From contig JAZKUF010000002.1 of the NCBI GenBank assembly GCA_036625225.1, positions 62,001-126,000 of the forward strand: DNA of 64,000 bases, written 5' to 3'. Below, piece by piece: positions 34,891 to 43,889 of this stretch (the first letter of the stretch is position 1; every line of letters starts with the position of its first letter). The notes beneath the pieces are model-generated. The model ran no database searches and was not told where the DNA came from. It worked only from the letters and a program-made list of their open reading frames with translations. Source of the stretch: Accumulibacter jenkinsii (GTDB lineage Bacteria > Pseudomonadota > Gammaproteobacteria > Burkholderiales > Rhodocyclaceae). A program made the position numbers and the translations under genes.

Positions 34891-36279
34891 CTACAGCCAC
34901 CGCTGCCCCAGACTGGCTGCCCATTCCTGCAGGCGCAGAAGCAGCGATCGACGTTCCCAGCTTGCCAAGTCGATCGCTCTCGACGCCGCTAGGTCCTTCA
35001 TGAACATGGCGTTCATTTGCTGGGCGAACTGCGGTCCGAGGATCACTGCGTTGATCTCGTCGTTGTCGAGAAAGCTGCGCCAATCGAGGTTGGTGGAACC
35101 GACGCATGACCAGACGCCGTCGATCAGGGCGGTCTTGGCGTGCAGGAGGGCACCCTGTCGCTCGTAAATCTTCACCCCGCCGGCGAGCAGCCTGGCATAG
35201 TGCGCGCGACCGGCATGAAGGACGATGCTGACATCCGAATGGCTGGGCAGGATCAAGCGGACGTCGACGCCGCGCTCGGCGGCATCGATCAGCGACGCGA
35301 GCAACTGCGGATCGGGGACGAAGTAGGCGTTGGTGAGGTACACCTCCTTTTCGGCAGAATCGATCGCCGAGATCAGCGTCAGGTAGATCAGACTGTAAGG
35401 GTCGTCCGGCGTGCTGCCGATCGCCCGCACGATCTCATTCCCTTCTGCCTTCAGCGCCGGAAAGTAAGCCTTCGCGGCCAGCAGCGGGCCGTGCTGCTTT
35501 TCCCAGGTTTCGAGGAACAGCTTCTGGAATTGGCTGACGACCGGGCCGTCGATCTGCAGATGGGTGTCACGCCAGGGGACCGCCTGCCGGTCAGACTTGG
35601 CCGAGCGCCTCGGGATCGACCCGGAAGAATAGACGCTGCTGATGTTGATGCCGCCGAGGAAAGCCGTTCGCCCATCGACCACCAGCAGCTTGCGGTGATC
35701 GCGCTGGTTGAGCAGCCACCCTCTCCTGGCCGACAGGGGATTGATCGGGTTGAATTCGAGGACCGCGATGCCGCCGTCGGTCAGCCGCTCGAAGAAGGCT
35801 TTCGGGGTATTGAGAGCGCCGACGCTGTCATAGATCAGGTTGACCTGGACGCCCCGGCGCTGCTGTTCGAGCAACAGATCGGCGAACTGGCGCCCGATCT
35901 CGTCGTCCTCGATGATGTACGACTGCAGGTTGATATGGTCGCGTGCCTTGCGCATGGCGGCAAACATCGCGGCATAGGTGGTGGCGCCGTCCTGCAGCAG
36001 CGAGACCTTGTTTCCCAGCACCAGCGGGCTGCCGACGATCGCCTGTTCGATGGCAAGATGCCGGTCGAGAATGTCGATCTCGCCGGACCTGCCCTTCAAC
36101 TGCGCGAGGATCGCTGCACTCTTCTGCCGCGAGAGGGTGCCGCGCGCATCCCTGAAACTGGCCTCCTGGCCGGCATGCCGCTGCTGCAGTTCATCGGCGT
36201 CAGGCAGCGTGGCGCAGGCCAGCACGCCGAGCAGCGAGAGCCCGATCACCACGGCAAGCCTGAACATCCGCTCCAGCAT
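34891..36279 (-). CDS. Phospholipase D family protein, cardiolipin synthase-like
   Basis: A 462-residue enzyme with two HKD motifs: HRKLLVVDGRTAFLGG and LLHAKTALIDGVWSCVGSTN. Such enzymes transfer or hydrolyse phosphatidyl groups; cardiolipin synthesis is the likely role. The start ATG at 36277-36279 (MLERMFRLAVVIG) gives an N-terminal hydrophobic signal ending in a lipobox-like LLGVLAC. A longer frame begins with GTG at 36331-36333 and is less likely. A glycine-zipper lipoprotein gene ends 75 bp upstream of this start. It resembles ClsB/ClsC-type proteins rather than ClsA, since the long two-helix N-terminus is lacking. Confidence 0.87.
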   Translation of the reverse strand: MLERMFRLAVVIGLSLLGVLACATLPDADELQQRHAGQEASFRDARGTLSRQKSAAILAQLKGRSGEIDILDRHLAIEQAIVGSPLVLGNKVSLLQDGATTYAAMFAAMRKARDHINLQSYIIEDDEIGRQFADLLLEQQRRGVQVNLIYDSVGALNTPKAFFERLTDGGIAVLEFNPINPLSARRGWLLNQRDHRKLLVVDGRTAFLGGINISSVYSSGSIPRRSAKSDRQAVPWRDTHLQIDGPVVSQFQKLFLETWEKQHGPLLAAKAYFPALKAEGNEIVRAIGSTPDDPYSLIYLTLISAIDSAEKEVYLTNAYFVPDPQLLASLIDAAERGVDVRLILPSHSDVSIVLHAGRAHYARLLAGGVKIYERQGALLHAKTALIDGVWSCVGSTNLDWRSFLDNDEINAVILGPQFAQQMNAMFMKDLAASRAIDLASWERRSLLLRLQEWAASLGQRWL

Positions 36280-36354
36280 TGCGTGCAGGCTTGCCGCGCA
36301 GAATGAGGGCGATGACGACGCGCCGGCGCTCACGGGACGGCGCGCGTCCCCGCC

Positions 36355-36570
36355 TTACTTGCTGACTTCGTGGCCGATAATACCGCCGACGGCGGCACCG
36401 CCCACCGTTCCCGCTGCGCTGCCGCCGGTCAGGGCGGCACCGCCGACGGCGCCGACGCCGGCGCCGATGGCCGTGTTCTTGCCCTGCGTCGACATCCCGG
36501 AACATCCGCCCAGGCTGAGCAGGGTCGCGGCGGCGATGGCACCGAGGGCAAAGACCTGTTTCGTTTTCAT
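36355..36570 (-). CDS. Glycine-zipper lipoprotein
   Basis: A 71-residue OsmB-like protein. A signal peptide ends with the lipobox LGGC at about residues 20-23. After a short polar part (SGMSTQGKNTAIG) comes a glycine-zipper domain of GxxxG-spaced residues (GAGVGAVGGAALTGG and GTVGGAAVGGIIG). The start ATG at 36568-36570 follows AGAGGTG. Such proteins sit in the outer membrane and are often stress-induced. The gene is upstream of and in line with the phospholipase D-like gene. Confidence 0.85.
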   Translation of the reverse strand: MKTKQVFALGAIAAATLLSLGGCSGMSTQGKNTAIGAGVGAVGGAALTGGSAAGTVGGAAVGGIIGHEVSK

Positions 36571-36948
36571 CACTTCACCTCTTCGTCAAGAACGCTGATC
36601 CGGCTGCTGCGAGCCGGCGCAAACCCTGTCCCTTACTTGCCGGACAGCGCATTTGCCGGCCTCAGACAGTCATCCCGGGCAGCGCCGGCGTCGCTGCCAC
36701 AAGCTTTCTTCGCCAGCCGCACGCGTCTCATGAAAGGCGCCTGCGGCAACGCCGGTACGCCACATCCTGGCTCGGAGGATTGAACATAAGGAGAACCCCC
36801 GCCTCCGTCTGTCTGCTGCCGAACACAGGCGGTGCGTCTGCTGAGCGAACGGCCGACCCGCTTTCCTCTGCCAAAGGCAAAGCGGATCGACTTTGCCCTC
36901 CTGATCTTTCGCAGCAACAAACGGCCGGGGTCTGGGGCTGCCAGCACG
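36571..36948. other. Intergenic region without a recognised gene
   Basis: About 378 bases. A short minus-strand frame ends at 36633 (about 32 residues from an internal ATG, rich in Lys, Cys and Ala), but no ribosome site or family supports it. The promoter of the lipoprotein gene is expected near its upstream edge. Confidence 0.4.
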
Positions 36949-38394
36949 CTAACGCAAGGGATCCTGTACCGACTGGAACTGGCGCACCCATGGCTGGTTG
37001 GTGCGCAATTCCGCCGGCAGCGCTGCGATCGCGGCGCGCGCCTGGGCGACCGTCTTGAACACCCCGAAGAACAGGTTGTACTGCTCGCGCTGCTCATGCC
37101 CGGTGACGGAAAACGCCAGGGAATCCAATGCCAGCTGTTCCATGTTCCGGTCGATGAAGCGTGCCATGTCCGCCTTGCTCGGCGACATCACCAACTGCAC
37201 GGTGTACGCCTTGGGGTCTTGCTGGAGTAACCAGCGACGGTCATGCACGACGCCAACGGCCGCGCTCTCCACTCGCATCTTGCGCAGCGCGGTGCGCAAT
37301 TCGCCGAGGCTCTTCTCCAGACCGGAGACCTTGCCCGAGACTTGATCCAGATGCGCCTGCTGCAGGGCATCGGTCTCCTGGCGGGCCGTTTCGCTCACCG
37401 CCATCTGGCGGCTGACTTCGCTGATCCGGGAATCGTTTTTGGTGATCGCCAGTTCAGTGCTGGCGGGAGCAAAGGCAGGCACCCACTTGACCAGGGCGAA
37501 ACCCATGCCGGTCAGCAGCAGCAGGCCGGCGATGGCGAGATGGGTCCGCTTGAAGCGGTCGCGGGTTGCCCCCTGATGATCCACCAGCGCTGCGGCAACC
37601 TCACCGATGGTCGCGTCCAGGCGCTGCGTCTCCGATTGCAAGACGCCGACCAGACCCTGCAAGGTCTGAAACTCGCCATAGTGCTCGCGCTGCAAGGCGC
37701 TCAAGCCCTCGATCCGCGCCTCAACGATCGCGTGCTGCCTGGTCGTGTGCTCACGCACCGCTTCGATGCGGCTCTTGTTGCCACGTGTCGCGGTATCCAG
37801 CAACTCATGGGCGACATCGAACTGATCCAGGCGCAAGCGTTGCTCGGCGATGATTCGCTCCTGCGCTTTGAACAGCTCTTCCAGCGAACCGATACCGGCA
37901 TCGAGCTGCGCGATGTCCGCGCTGATGCGGGCATTGTTGCTCGCGAGCCGAGTGTCCCAGCGCTGCTCGGTGTCGGCCAGCCAAGTGCGAGTTTCTCCCT
38001 GAACAGCATCGATCCGTTGTTTGTTCGCAGCGGCATGCGCGGTCAATGACCGGCGCTGTTGCTGCAAGTCGGCGCCGAGCCGATGCACCTCGCTCGACAG
38101 GGCGCCACCGGACTGCTGGAGTCCGGCCAGATCACTGTCGATCCGGCGATTGTTTTCGGCGTACAGCGCGGTCAGGTCGTCGTAGTTGCGCAGCACCCGG
38201 TCAAGCTGCGCATTGATCTCCTTGGGCGTCAGGCGGGAATCGTTTGCCCGCGTCAGTTCCAGCAGCCGAGCCATCTCCGGTTCGATGACCGGAATGGTGG
38301 TCGCCGGCGTCTCCAGCGGCTCGGTCGACCACACGGCGGGATCGGTTTCAGGTTGCGCGTCTTTCGGAAGCGCCAGTTCTGCGTTTCTGGTCAT
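36949..38394 (-). CDS. Coiled-coil membrane protein with C-terminal SPOR domain
   Basis: A 481-residue protein. A long cytoplasmic-type region (about 40-280) is predicted coiled coil. It contains a recurring Asn-x-x-Arg-Ile/Leu motif at residues 51, 81, 124, 153, 206 and, beyond the membrane, 320. One membrane segment lies at about 286-304. The C-terminus (about 397-478) is a SPOR-like domain ending AIAALPAELRTNQPWVRQFQSVQ in part, strongly like DamX. SPOR domains bind denuded peptidoglycan at the division septum. The ATG at 38392-38394 is the start. It appears monocistronic. The exact role is unknown; a cell-division or envelope function is inferred from SPOR. Confidence 0.75.
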   Translation of the reverse strand: MTRNAELALPKDAQPETDPAVWSTEPLETPATTIPVIEPEMARLLELTRANDSRLTPKEINAQLDRVLRNYDDLTALYAENNRRIDSDLAGLQQSGGALSSEVHRLGADLQQQRRSLTAHAAANKQRIDAVQGETRTWLADTEQRWDTRLASNNARISADIAQLDAGIGSLEELFKAQERIIAEQRLRLDQFDVAHELLDTATRGNKSRIEAVREHTTRQHAIVEARIEGLSALQREHYGEFQTLQGLVGVLQSETQRLDATIGEVAAALVDHQGATRDRFKRTHLAIAGLLLLTGMGFALVKWVPAFAPASTELAITKNDSRISEVSRQMAVSETARQETDALQQAHLDQVSGKVSGLEKSLGELRTALRKMRVESAAVGVVHDRRWLLQQDPKAYTVQLVMSPSKADMARFIDRNMEQLALDSLAFSVTGHEQREQYNLFFGVFKTVAQARAAIAALPAELRTNQPWVRQFQSVQDPLR

Positions 38395-38842
38395 TGTTGT
38401 CCCCCTCTGTCGTGGTGGTGGTGCAGGTTTGCCGCAAGATTGTAACAGCGCCATTCGAACACAGCGCCGCGAAAGTTGACCAATTTTCTCCTCTTCTCTC
38501 CCAATGCGTCGGCGCCGGGCGTCGCCAGCGCCGCCCGGCCGTTTGCGCAAAGAAGCCTCGAAGATGGCAAAACCACGCCCTGATGCCGCACTTGGAGTTG
38601 GACGGATTGAGTTCTCGGCCGCTCGATTCATCTTGCCGCAGGAGCGTGCCGGCAAGCGCATCAATCGCGTAGAATGCCCGCTTGAACGCAGGTAAGCGCA
38701 TGGGAAAGCAGGATAAACGGAAAGGTCATGATCCTCGGCAGGGCCGCGGGCCTTCCGTCGCGGATCCGCAAGGACGCACACTCGCCGATGCCGGCCTTGA
38801 TGTCGCCGCCAATGGCGAGTCCGGACCAGCAGGGCAGCAAGG
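38395..38842 (+). other. Intergenic region upstream of the GGDEF-EAL gene
   Basis: About 448 bases. No family gene was recognised apart from a 48-residue frame at 38700-38846 that overlaps the next start (listed separately). The first part contains the upstream region of the divergent SPOR gene. No promoter could be assigned with confidence. Confidence 0.4.
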
Positions 38843-38846
38843 ATGA
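38700..38846 (+). CDS. Short upstream frame overlapping the GGDEF-EAL start
   Basis: A 48-residue, highly polar, Gly/Lys-rich frame (MGKQDKRKGHDPRQG at the start). It stops at TGA 38844-38846, overlapping the ATG at 38843 of the large signalling gene as ATGA. The ribosome site is weak (AGGT about seven bases upstream). It may be a coupling leader peptide or chance. No family is recognised. Confidence 0.3.
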   Translation: MGKQDKRKGHDPRQGRGPSVADPQGRTLADAGLDVAANGESGPAGQQG

Positions 38847-41800
38847 CTTCCGCCGGTGTCAGTCCGACGAAGAAGGTCCGGCGGACAGCCAGCCGCCGCC
38901 CGGATGCTTCCCCGAGGACCATCCTGAAACGTCTGTGGCCGCCCCTGGTTGCCTTGGTAGTGGGGTTGACGTCAGGTGCAGGGGTCCTCCTCTGGCAGCA
39001 GCAGCGGCGACAGCTGACCCAGGAAATCAGCACGCTGACGGCCATGGTGAACCGCGATTTTCAAGTGGACCTCGCCAATCAGGCGGCGGCTCTGTCGATG
39101 GCCCTGCAACCCATCGCCGCCGATGTCACGGTGCAAAGAGCGCTGCAGGAAGCAGACACCGACCGTCTCCTGGCCGCCTGGGCGCCGCTATTCAAGACGC
39201 TGCACAACAATAACGGCCTCACGCACTTCTACTTCCTGGACCAGCACCGCGTCTGCCTGCTGCGTGTTCACAAACCGGAGAGACGCGGCGATCTGATCAA
39301 TCGCTTCACGGCTCTTGAGGCCGAACGAACCGGTAAAACCGCCTCGGGGATCGAACTGGGACCGCTGGGCACCTTCACCCTGCGGGTGGTACAGCCGGTG
39401 TTTTCTCCCGCCGGCACTCTCGTGGGTTACGTGGAACTGGGCAAGGAAATCGAGGATGTCCTCCGCTTGCGGCAAACGAACGGCCTCGAACTGGCAGTGC
39501 TCATCAGCAAGCAGCACCTGAGCCGGCAGCGTTTCGAAGAGGGCCAGCATTTTCTTCAACGAGAGGCTGACTGGGATCAGCTATCGCATAGCATCGTGAT
39601 TTATGCTTCCCAAGGCCGCCTGCCCGATGCCTTTGCGCCGATAGTCGATGACCCGGACGGTCGTCTGCACCCGGATCGGGACATCATCTCCGACGGCAAG
39701 GACTGGCGGGTGTCCACTATCGCACTGCACGATGCCTCTGGTCAGGCAGTCGGGACGTTTCTGGTGATGAAAGACATCACCCCTGAAAATGAAGCGTTTG
39801 CGCGACTGCTGGTCCTCGGGGGAATGACCGGCGGCATCCTGATGGCACTCCTGCTGGGTTTCATTGTTGTTCTGCTGCGCCGCACCGATGCGCAGATCGA
39901 CGCGCAGCGGAAAGACTTGCTGGACAGTTTGCAGTTCCAGAGAGATTTGATCGATGCCGTGCCTTCCCCGATTTTCTACAAGGATGCACAGGGCGTCTAT
40001 CTCGGCAGCAACAGCGCTTTCGAGCGCTACCTGGGGCTCTCGTCGGAGCAGTTGATAGGCAAGACGGTGTATGAACTCTCGCCGGCCGACCTGGCCGAGA
40101 AATACGACCAGGCCGACCGCGCCTTGCTCAACAACCCTGGCGTTCAGACCTACGAAGCGCAGGTCGTCTATGCCGACGGCAGCCGCCACGACGTCATCTT
40201 CAACAAAGCGACTTTTGCCAATACGGCAGGGCAGGTGGCGGGCCTGATCGGCGTCATGATGGACATCAGCGAACGCAAGCAGGCCGAGGAAAAACTCCAT
40301 CTCGCCGCCAGCGTGTTCACGTATGCCCATGAAGGCATTCTGATCACCACGGCGGACGGCACGATCATCGACGTCAATCACGCCTTCAGTCGCATCACGG
40401 GCTACAGCCGGGACGAAGTCCTCGGCCAGAACCCGCGCCTGCTCAGTTCGGGTCGCCACGACAAGGCGTTCTACGCCGCCATGTGGCGCAATCTGATCGA
40501 CAAAGGCCACTGGTATGGCGAAATCTGGAACCGGCGCAAAAATGGTTCGCTGTTCGCCGAGATGCAGACCATCAGCAACGTCTGCGATGCCCGCGGCAAC
40601 ACCCGCCAGTATGTGGCACTATTCTCGGACATTACCGTGCTCAAGGAGCATGAAAGCCAGCTCGAGCATATCGCCCATTACGATGCCCTGACCACCCTGC
40701 CCAACCGCGTCCTGCTGGCGGACCGTCTGCAACATGCGATGGCGCAGGCGCAGCGGCGCCAGCAACCCCTGGCGGTGGCCTTCATCGACCTCGATGGTTT
40801 CAAGGCCATCAATGACCATCACGGGCACGAAGCCGGCGACCTGCTGCTGATCGCCGTGGCGACGCGCATGAACGAGTCCCTGCGCAAGGGTGATACGCTC
40901 GCCCGCATCGGCGGCGACGAGTTCGTTGCCGTGCTGGTGGACCTTACTGAGATCACCGCCAGCGTGCCGATGCTCAGCCGCCTGCTCGACGCCGCGGCGC
41001 AGCCGGTGCATGCGGGAGATGCGCTCCTCCAGGTGTCGGCCAGTGCCGGCGTCACCTTCTACCCGCAGGCTCAGGAGATCAATGCCGATCAACTGTTCAG
41101 GCAGGCGGATCAGGCGATGTATCAGGCCAAGCTGGCCGGCAAGAATCGCTACCACGTCTTCGACGCCGAACTCGATAGCAGCGTGCGTGACCACCACCAG
41201 AGCCTGGAGCGTATCCGGGACGCCCTGACCGCCGGCGAATTCGTTCTCCATTACCAGCCGAAGGTGAACCTGCGCAGCGGTACGGTAGTTGGCGCCGAGG
41301 CCCTGATCCGCTGGCAACATCCGGACAGCGGCCTCCTGCCGCCGGCAGCGTTCCTGCCGGTGATCGAAGACGACTTGCTGGCCATCGACGTCGGCGAGTG
41401 GGTGATCGATATGGCACTGACCCAGATGGAACGTTGGCGCGATGCGGGACTGGACATCCCGGTAAGCGTCAATGTGGCTGCCCGTCAGTTGCAGCACGCC
41501 GATTTCTCTCTGCACCTGCGCGCCCTGCTTGCAGCGCATCCCGGGATCAAACCCTGGTCCCTCCAACTGGAAATCCTGGAAAGCAGCGCGCTCGAAGACC
41601 TCGCGCGCGTCTCGCGGATCATCAGGGCCTGCGGCCAGATCGGAGTGCATTTCGCGCTCGACGACTTCGGTACGGGATATTCCTCGCTCACCTATCTGAA
41701 GCGCCTGCCCGTGGCGATGCTGAAGATCGACCAGAGCTTCGTGCGCGACATGCTCGACGACCCCGACGATCTGGCCATTCTCGAAGGGGTGATCGGTCTG

Positions 41801-42358
41801 GCCCGTGCCTTCCACCGCCAGGTGATCGCCGAAGGCGTCGAAACGGTCGAACACGGTGAGATGCTCCTGCAACTGGGCTGTGAACTGGCGCAGGGCTACG
41901 GCATCGCGCGACCGATGCCGGCCGACGAGCTGCCGGCCTGGTCGGCGGCCTGGCGACCCGATCCGGCCTGGATGAATCTGTCGCCGGTCAGCCGCGACGA
42001 CCTGCCCCTGCTCTTTGCCATGATCGAACACCGCGCCTGGATCCACGCCATCGAAAACTACCTCGAGGGCGTGAGTGAAACCCTGCCTCTGGATCACCGG
42101 AGCTGTCGATTCGGCGCCTGGCTGGAGACCGGCGGCCCGGCCCGCCAGGGGATGCGAACGGCCTTTGATGACCTCGAACCATTGCACCGGCAGGTGCACG
42201 AACTGGCCGAGGGGTTACTGGAACTTCAGGCCGCAGGCAGAAACTCGGAGGCCTTGTTGCAGCTGGCTGAACTCCATGATTTGCGGAATGACTTCCTGCA
42301 AAGGCTCAAGGCGCTGGTCCGGGGAAACGGCCAGCAGGCGGCAAAAGGCGCGGCTTGA
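38843..42358 (+). CDS. Cache-PAS-PAS-GGDEF-EAL protein with C-terminal CZB-like zinc domain
   Basis: A 1171-residue cyclic-di-GMP enzyme. TM1 is at about 31-51, a periplasmic Cache-like sensor follows (to about 320), then TM2 at about 322-347, PAS domains at about 358-475 and 486-605, and GGDEF at 618-770. The motif GGDEF (690-694) is intact with the inhibitory RKGD site at 681-684. The EAL domain (about 795-1040) keeps EAL at 819-821, DDFGTGYSSL and EGVET, so both synthesis and breakdown are possible. The C-terminus carries H1063, C1088 in CRFGAWL, H1115 and H1119 in LHRQVHEL, the His3Cys pattern of CZB zinc-binding domains. The ATG at 38843 overlaps a small upstream frame. Confidence 0.92.
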   Translation: MTSAGVSPTKKVRRTASRRPDASPRTILKRLWPPLVALVVGLTSGAGVLLWQQQRRQLTQEISTLTAMVNRDFQVDLANQAAALSMALQPIAADVTVQRALQEADTDRLLAAWAPLFKTLHNNNGLTHFYFLDQHRVCLLRVHKPERRGDLINRFTALEAERTGKTASGIELGPLGTFTLRVVQPVFSPAGTLVGYVELGKEIEDVLRLRQTNGLELAVLISKQHLSRQRFEEGQHFLQREADWDQLSHSIVIYASQGRLPDAFAPIVDDPDGRLHPDRDIISDGKDWRVSTIALHDASGQAVGTFLVMKDITPENEAFARLLVLGGMTGGILMALLLGFIVVLLRRTDAQIDAQRKDLLDSLQFQRDLIDAVPSPIFYKDAQGVYLGSNSAFERYLGLSSEQLIGKTVYELSPADLAEKYDQADRALLNNPGVQTYEAQVVYADGSRHDVIFNKATFANTAGQVAGLIGVMMDISERKQAEEKLHLAASVFTYAHEGILITTADGTIIDVNHAFSRITGYSRDEVLGQNPRLLSSGRHDKAFYAAMWRNLIDKGHWYGEIWNRRKNGSLFAEMQTISNVCDARGNTRQYVALFSDITVLKEHESQLEHIAHYDALTTLPNRVLLADRLQHAMAQAQRRQQPLAVAFIDLDGFKAINDHHGHEAGDLLLIAVATRMNESLRKGDTLARIGGDEFVAVLVDLTEITASVPMLSRLLDAAAQPVHAGDALLQVSASAGVTFYPQAQEINADQLFRQADQAMYQAKLAGKNRYHVFDAELDSSVRDHHQSLERIRDALTAGEFVLHYQPKVNLRSGTVVGAEALIRWQHPDSGLLPPAAFLPVIEDDLLAIDVGEWVIDMALTQMERWRDAGLDIPVSVNVAARQLQHADFSLHLRALLAAHPGIKPWSLQLEILESSALEDLARVSRIIRACGQIGVHFALDDFGTGYSSLTYLKRLPVAMLKIDQSFVRDMLDDPDDLAILEGVIGLARAFHRQVIAEGVETVEHGEMLLQLGCELAQGYGIARPMPADELPAWSAAWRPDPAWMNLSPVSRDDLPLLFAMIEHRAWIHAIENYLEGVSETLPLDHRSCRFGAWLETGGPARQGMRTAFDDLEPLHRQVHELAEGLLELQAAGRNSEALLQLAELHDLRNDFLQRLKALVRGNGQQAAKGAA

Positions 42359-42481
42359 GCGCCCGAATCGTGGCCGGACTCCTGGCCGGACGGAGATCTG
42401 TCTGCCCTGCAACCAGCGCTGCATGGCGGCCGCCGGATGCGCAACAGCGGCGATTGCACGCCACTTTGTCGCAGGTGCCGG

Positions 42482-42880
42482 TCAGGTGGGGTTTGAGCGC
42501 TGCGTCGTCAATCCCGGATTGATCGCCTGGAGACCGACGAACTCGTTGAACGCCGCGACGGCGTTCGCCGAATACATCAGGGAGGGACCGCCTCCCATAT
42601 AGACGGCCATTCCCAGCGCCTCTTCCACTTCCGCCTTCGTGGCCCCCAGCTTTGCCAGCGCCTGGGCGTGAAATCCGATGCAGGCATCGCAATGCGCGGC
42701 GACTCCCAGCGCGAGGGCGATCAGTTCCTTGGTCTTCTTGTCCAGCGCGCCATTCCGGGTGGCGGCGCTCGCCAGTTCATTGAAGCCTTTCATCACCTCC
42801 GGAATGTCGGCGCGCAGGATGGCAAGATTCCGGGAAACCGTCCGGGTGAGGTCCTGATAAGCGGTTGGGGTGGCATTCAT
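42482..42880 (-). CDS. Carboxymuconolactone decarboxylase/AhpD-like protein
   Basis: A 132-residue all-helical protein of the carboxymuconolactone decarboxylase/AhpD family. The redox motif is visible as KELIALALGVAAHCDACIGFHAQA, with the CxxC and the following His of AhpD-like peroxidase partners. No decarboxylase pathway genes are nearby, so a thiol-redox role is more likely. It is divergent from the BigR-type repressor and could be under the same operator. The ATG at 42878-42880 fits the family start. Confidence 0.85.
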   Translation of the reverse strand: MNATPTAYQDLTRTVSRNLAILRADIPEVMKGFNELASAATRNGALDKKTKELIALALGVAAHCDACIGFHAQALAKLGATKAEVEEALGMAVYMGGGPSLMYSANAVAAFNEFVGLQAINPGLTTQRSNPT

Positions 42881-43055
42881 TGTTTTTCCTCGTGTGATCG
42901 TCTGGGTTCAGATCCCATTGACCGGGATCTTCAAATAATTCAGGCCATTGCTTTCTGCGGGAGGCAGGGCTCCGGCCCGGATGTTGACCTGGCCGTTCCG
43001 GTGATGTCATCGAAGAATGCCTCGACACAAGGTCGCATGATTTTTCCAGAGCCTA

Positions 43056-43096
43056 AACAATATATTGTGAAACATACTATCACATGATATATTGTT
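43056..43096. promoter_or_regulatory. Palindromic operator pair for the BigR-type repressor
   Basis: ACAATATATTGT at 43057-43068 is a perfect 12-base palindrome. A second, imperfect copy lies at 43085-43096 (TGATATATTGTT). Together the outer halves AACAATATAT (43056-43065) and ATATATTGTT (43087-43096) form an exact inverted repeat. The AT-rich pair lies in an otherwise GC-rich genome, between the divergent AhpD-like gene and the repressor gene. It is the expected place for an ArsR-family repressor to bind and control both directions. Confidence 0.65.
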
Positions 43097-43119
43097 GTCA
43101 AGCAACTTCGGGCAGAAAA

Positions 43120-43458
43120 ATGGCAATCTCCTCTCCCTCATTGAACATCGAAGTGATGCGTGTCGCAGCGGCTGAGGCGACCAGCGTGCTGCGCGTTCTC
43201 GCCAACCCGGATCGCCTGTTGCTGCTCTGCCAGTTGAGCCAGGGCGAGAAATCCGTTGGCGAACTCGAAGGGCTGGTCGGCATCGGCCAGCCGACCCTGT
43301 CGCAACAACTCGGCGTACTCCGCAATGAAGGGCTGGTCGACACGCGACGCGAGGGCAAGTACATCTACTACTCGGTGCACGACCCGAAGGTGCTGACGCT
43401 CCTCCGCTGCCTGTATCAGCTCTATTGCCCGCAGAAGTCGACAAGCCATGATGATTGA
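43120..43458 (+). CDS. bigR: ArsR-family persulfide-responsive repressor (BigR/SqrR type)
   Basis: A 112-residue winged-helix repressor. The recognition helix region VGIGQPTLSQQLGVLRNEGLV matches BigR closely. The two cysteines that form the redox switch in BigR-like proteins are present: one in RLLLLCQLSQGEKSVGELE and one near the C-terminus in LYQLYC. Persulfides or H2S would be the signal by family knowledge. The ATG at 43120 is chosen; an ATG at 43084 in the same frame lies inside the operator. The YeeE-type genes follow with an 11-base overlap. Confidence 0.85.
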   Translation: MAISSPSLNIEVMRVAAAEATSVLRVLANPDRLLLLCQLSQGEKSVGELEGLVGIGQPTLSQQLGVLRNEGLVDTRREGKYIYYSVHDPKVLTLLRCLYQLYCPQKSTSHDD

Positions 43459-43879
43459 CTGGACACATTTCACCCCGCTCGCGGCGCTCGCCGGCGGGGC
43501 GCTGATCGGCGTCGCGGTGACGCTCTTCGCCCTGGTCAACGGCCGCATTGCCGGCATCAGCGGCATTATCGGCGGCCTGCTGCGACCGCGCCCGGGCGAC
43601 GTCGGATGGCGGCTGGCTTTTGTCCTCGGCCTGCTCCTCGCCCCGCTCTTCTACCGCATCTTCGGCAGCCTGCCGGAGACCAGTATCGAAACCGGTCCGG
43701 GGCTGATCATCCTGGCGGGCCTGCTGGTCGGCCTGGGCACCCGTTATGGCGCCGGTTGCACCAGTGGTCATGGGGTTTGCGGTCTTTCGCGCCGGTCGCC
43801 TCGTTCAATGGTCGCGACGCTCGCGTTCATGGCAACGGGTTTCGCCACGGTATTCGTGACCCGCCATCTGCTGACTTAG
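43448..43879 (+). CDS. YeeE/YedE family sulfur transporter, PmpA-like
   Basis: A 143-residue membrane protein of the YeeE/YedE (thiosulfate/sulfur transport) family. Four to five hydrophobic segments are visible. The signature motif with two reactive cysteines is GAGCTSGHGVCGLSR near residue 100. Half-length members work as pairs, and the next gene is the partner. It overlaps the bigR gene, as in bigR-pmpAB operons. The likely role is moving a reduced sulfur compound across the inner membrane. Confidence 0.85.
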   Translation: MMIDWTHFTPLAALAGGALIGVAVTLFALVNGRIAGISGIIGGLLRPRPGDVGWRLAFVLGLLLAPLFYRIFGSLPETSIETGPGLIILAGLLVGLGTRYGAGCTSGHGVCGLSRRSPRSMVATLAFMATGFATVFVTRHLLT

Positions 43880-43889
43880 GAGAAGCCCC

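Noticed and set aside
36633..36734. A 32-residue minus-strand gene in the lipoprotein upstream region
   Set aside because: No ribosome site, no family and no conserved features; it is most likely chance.
43084..43119. ATG at 43084 as the start of the BigR-type repressor
   Set aside because: It lies inside the palindromic operator and adds residues not seen in the family; ATG 43120 gives the normal length.
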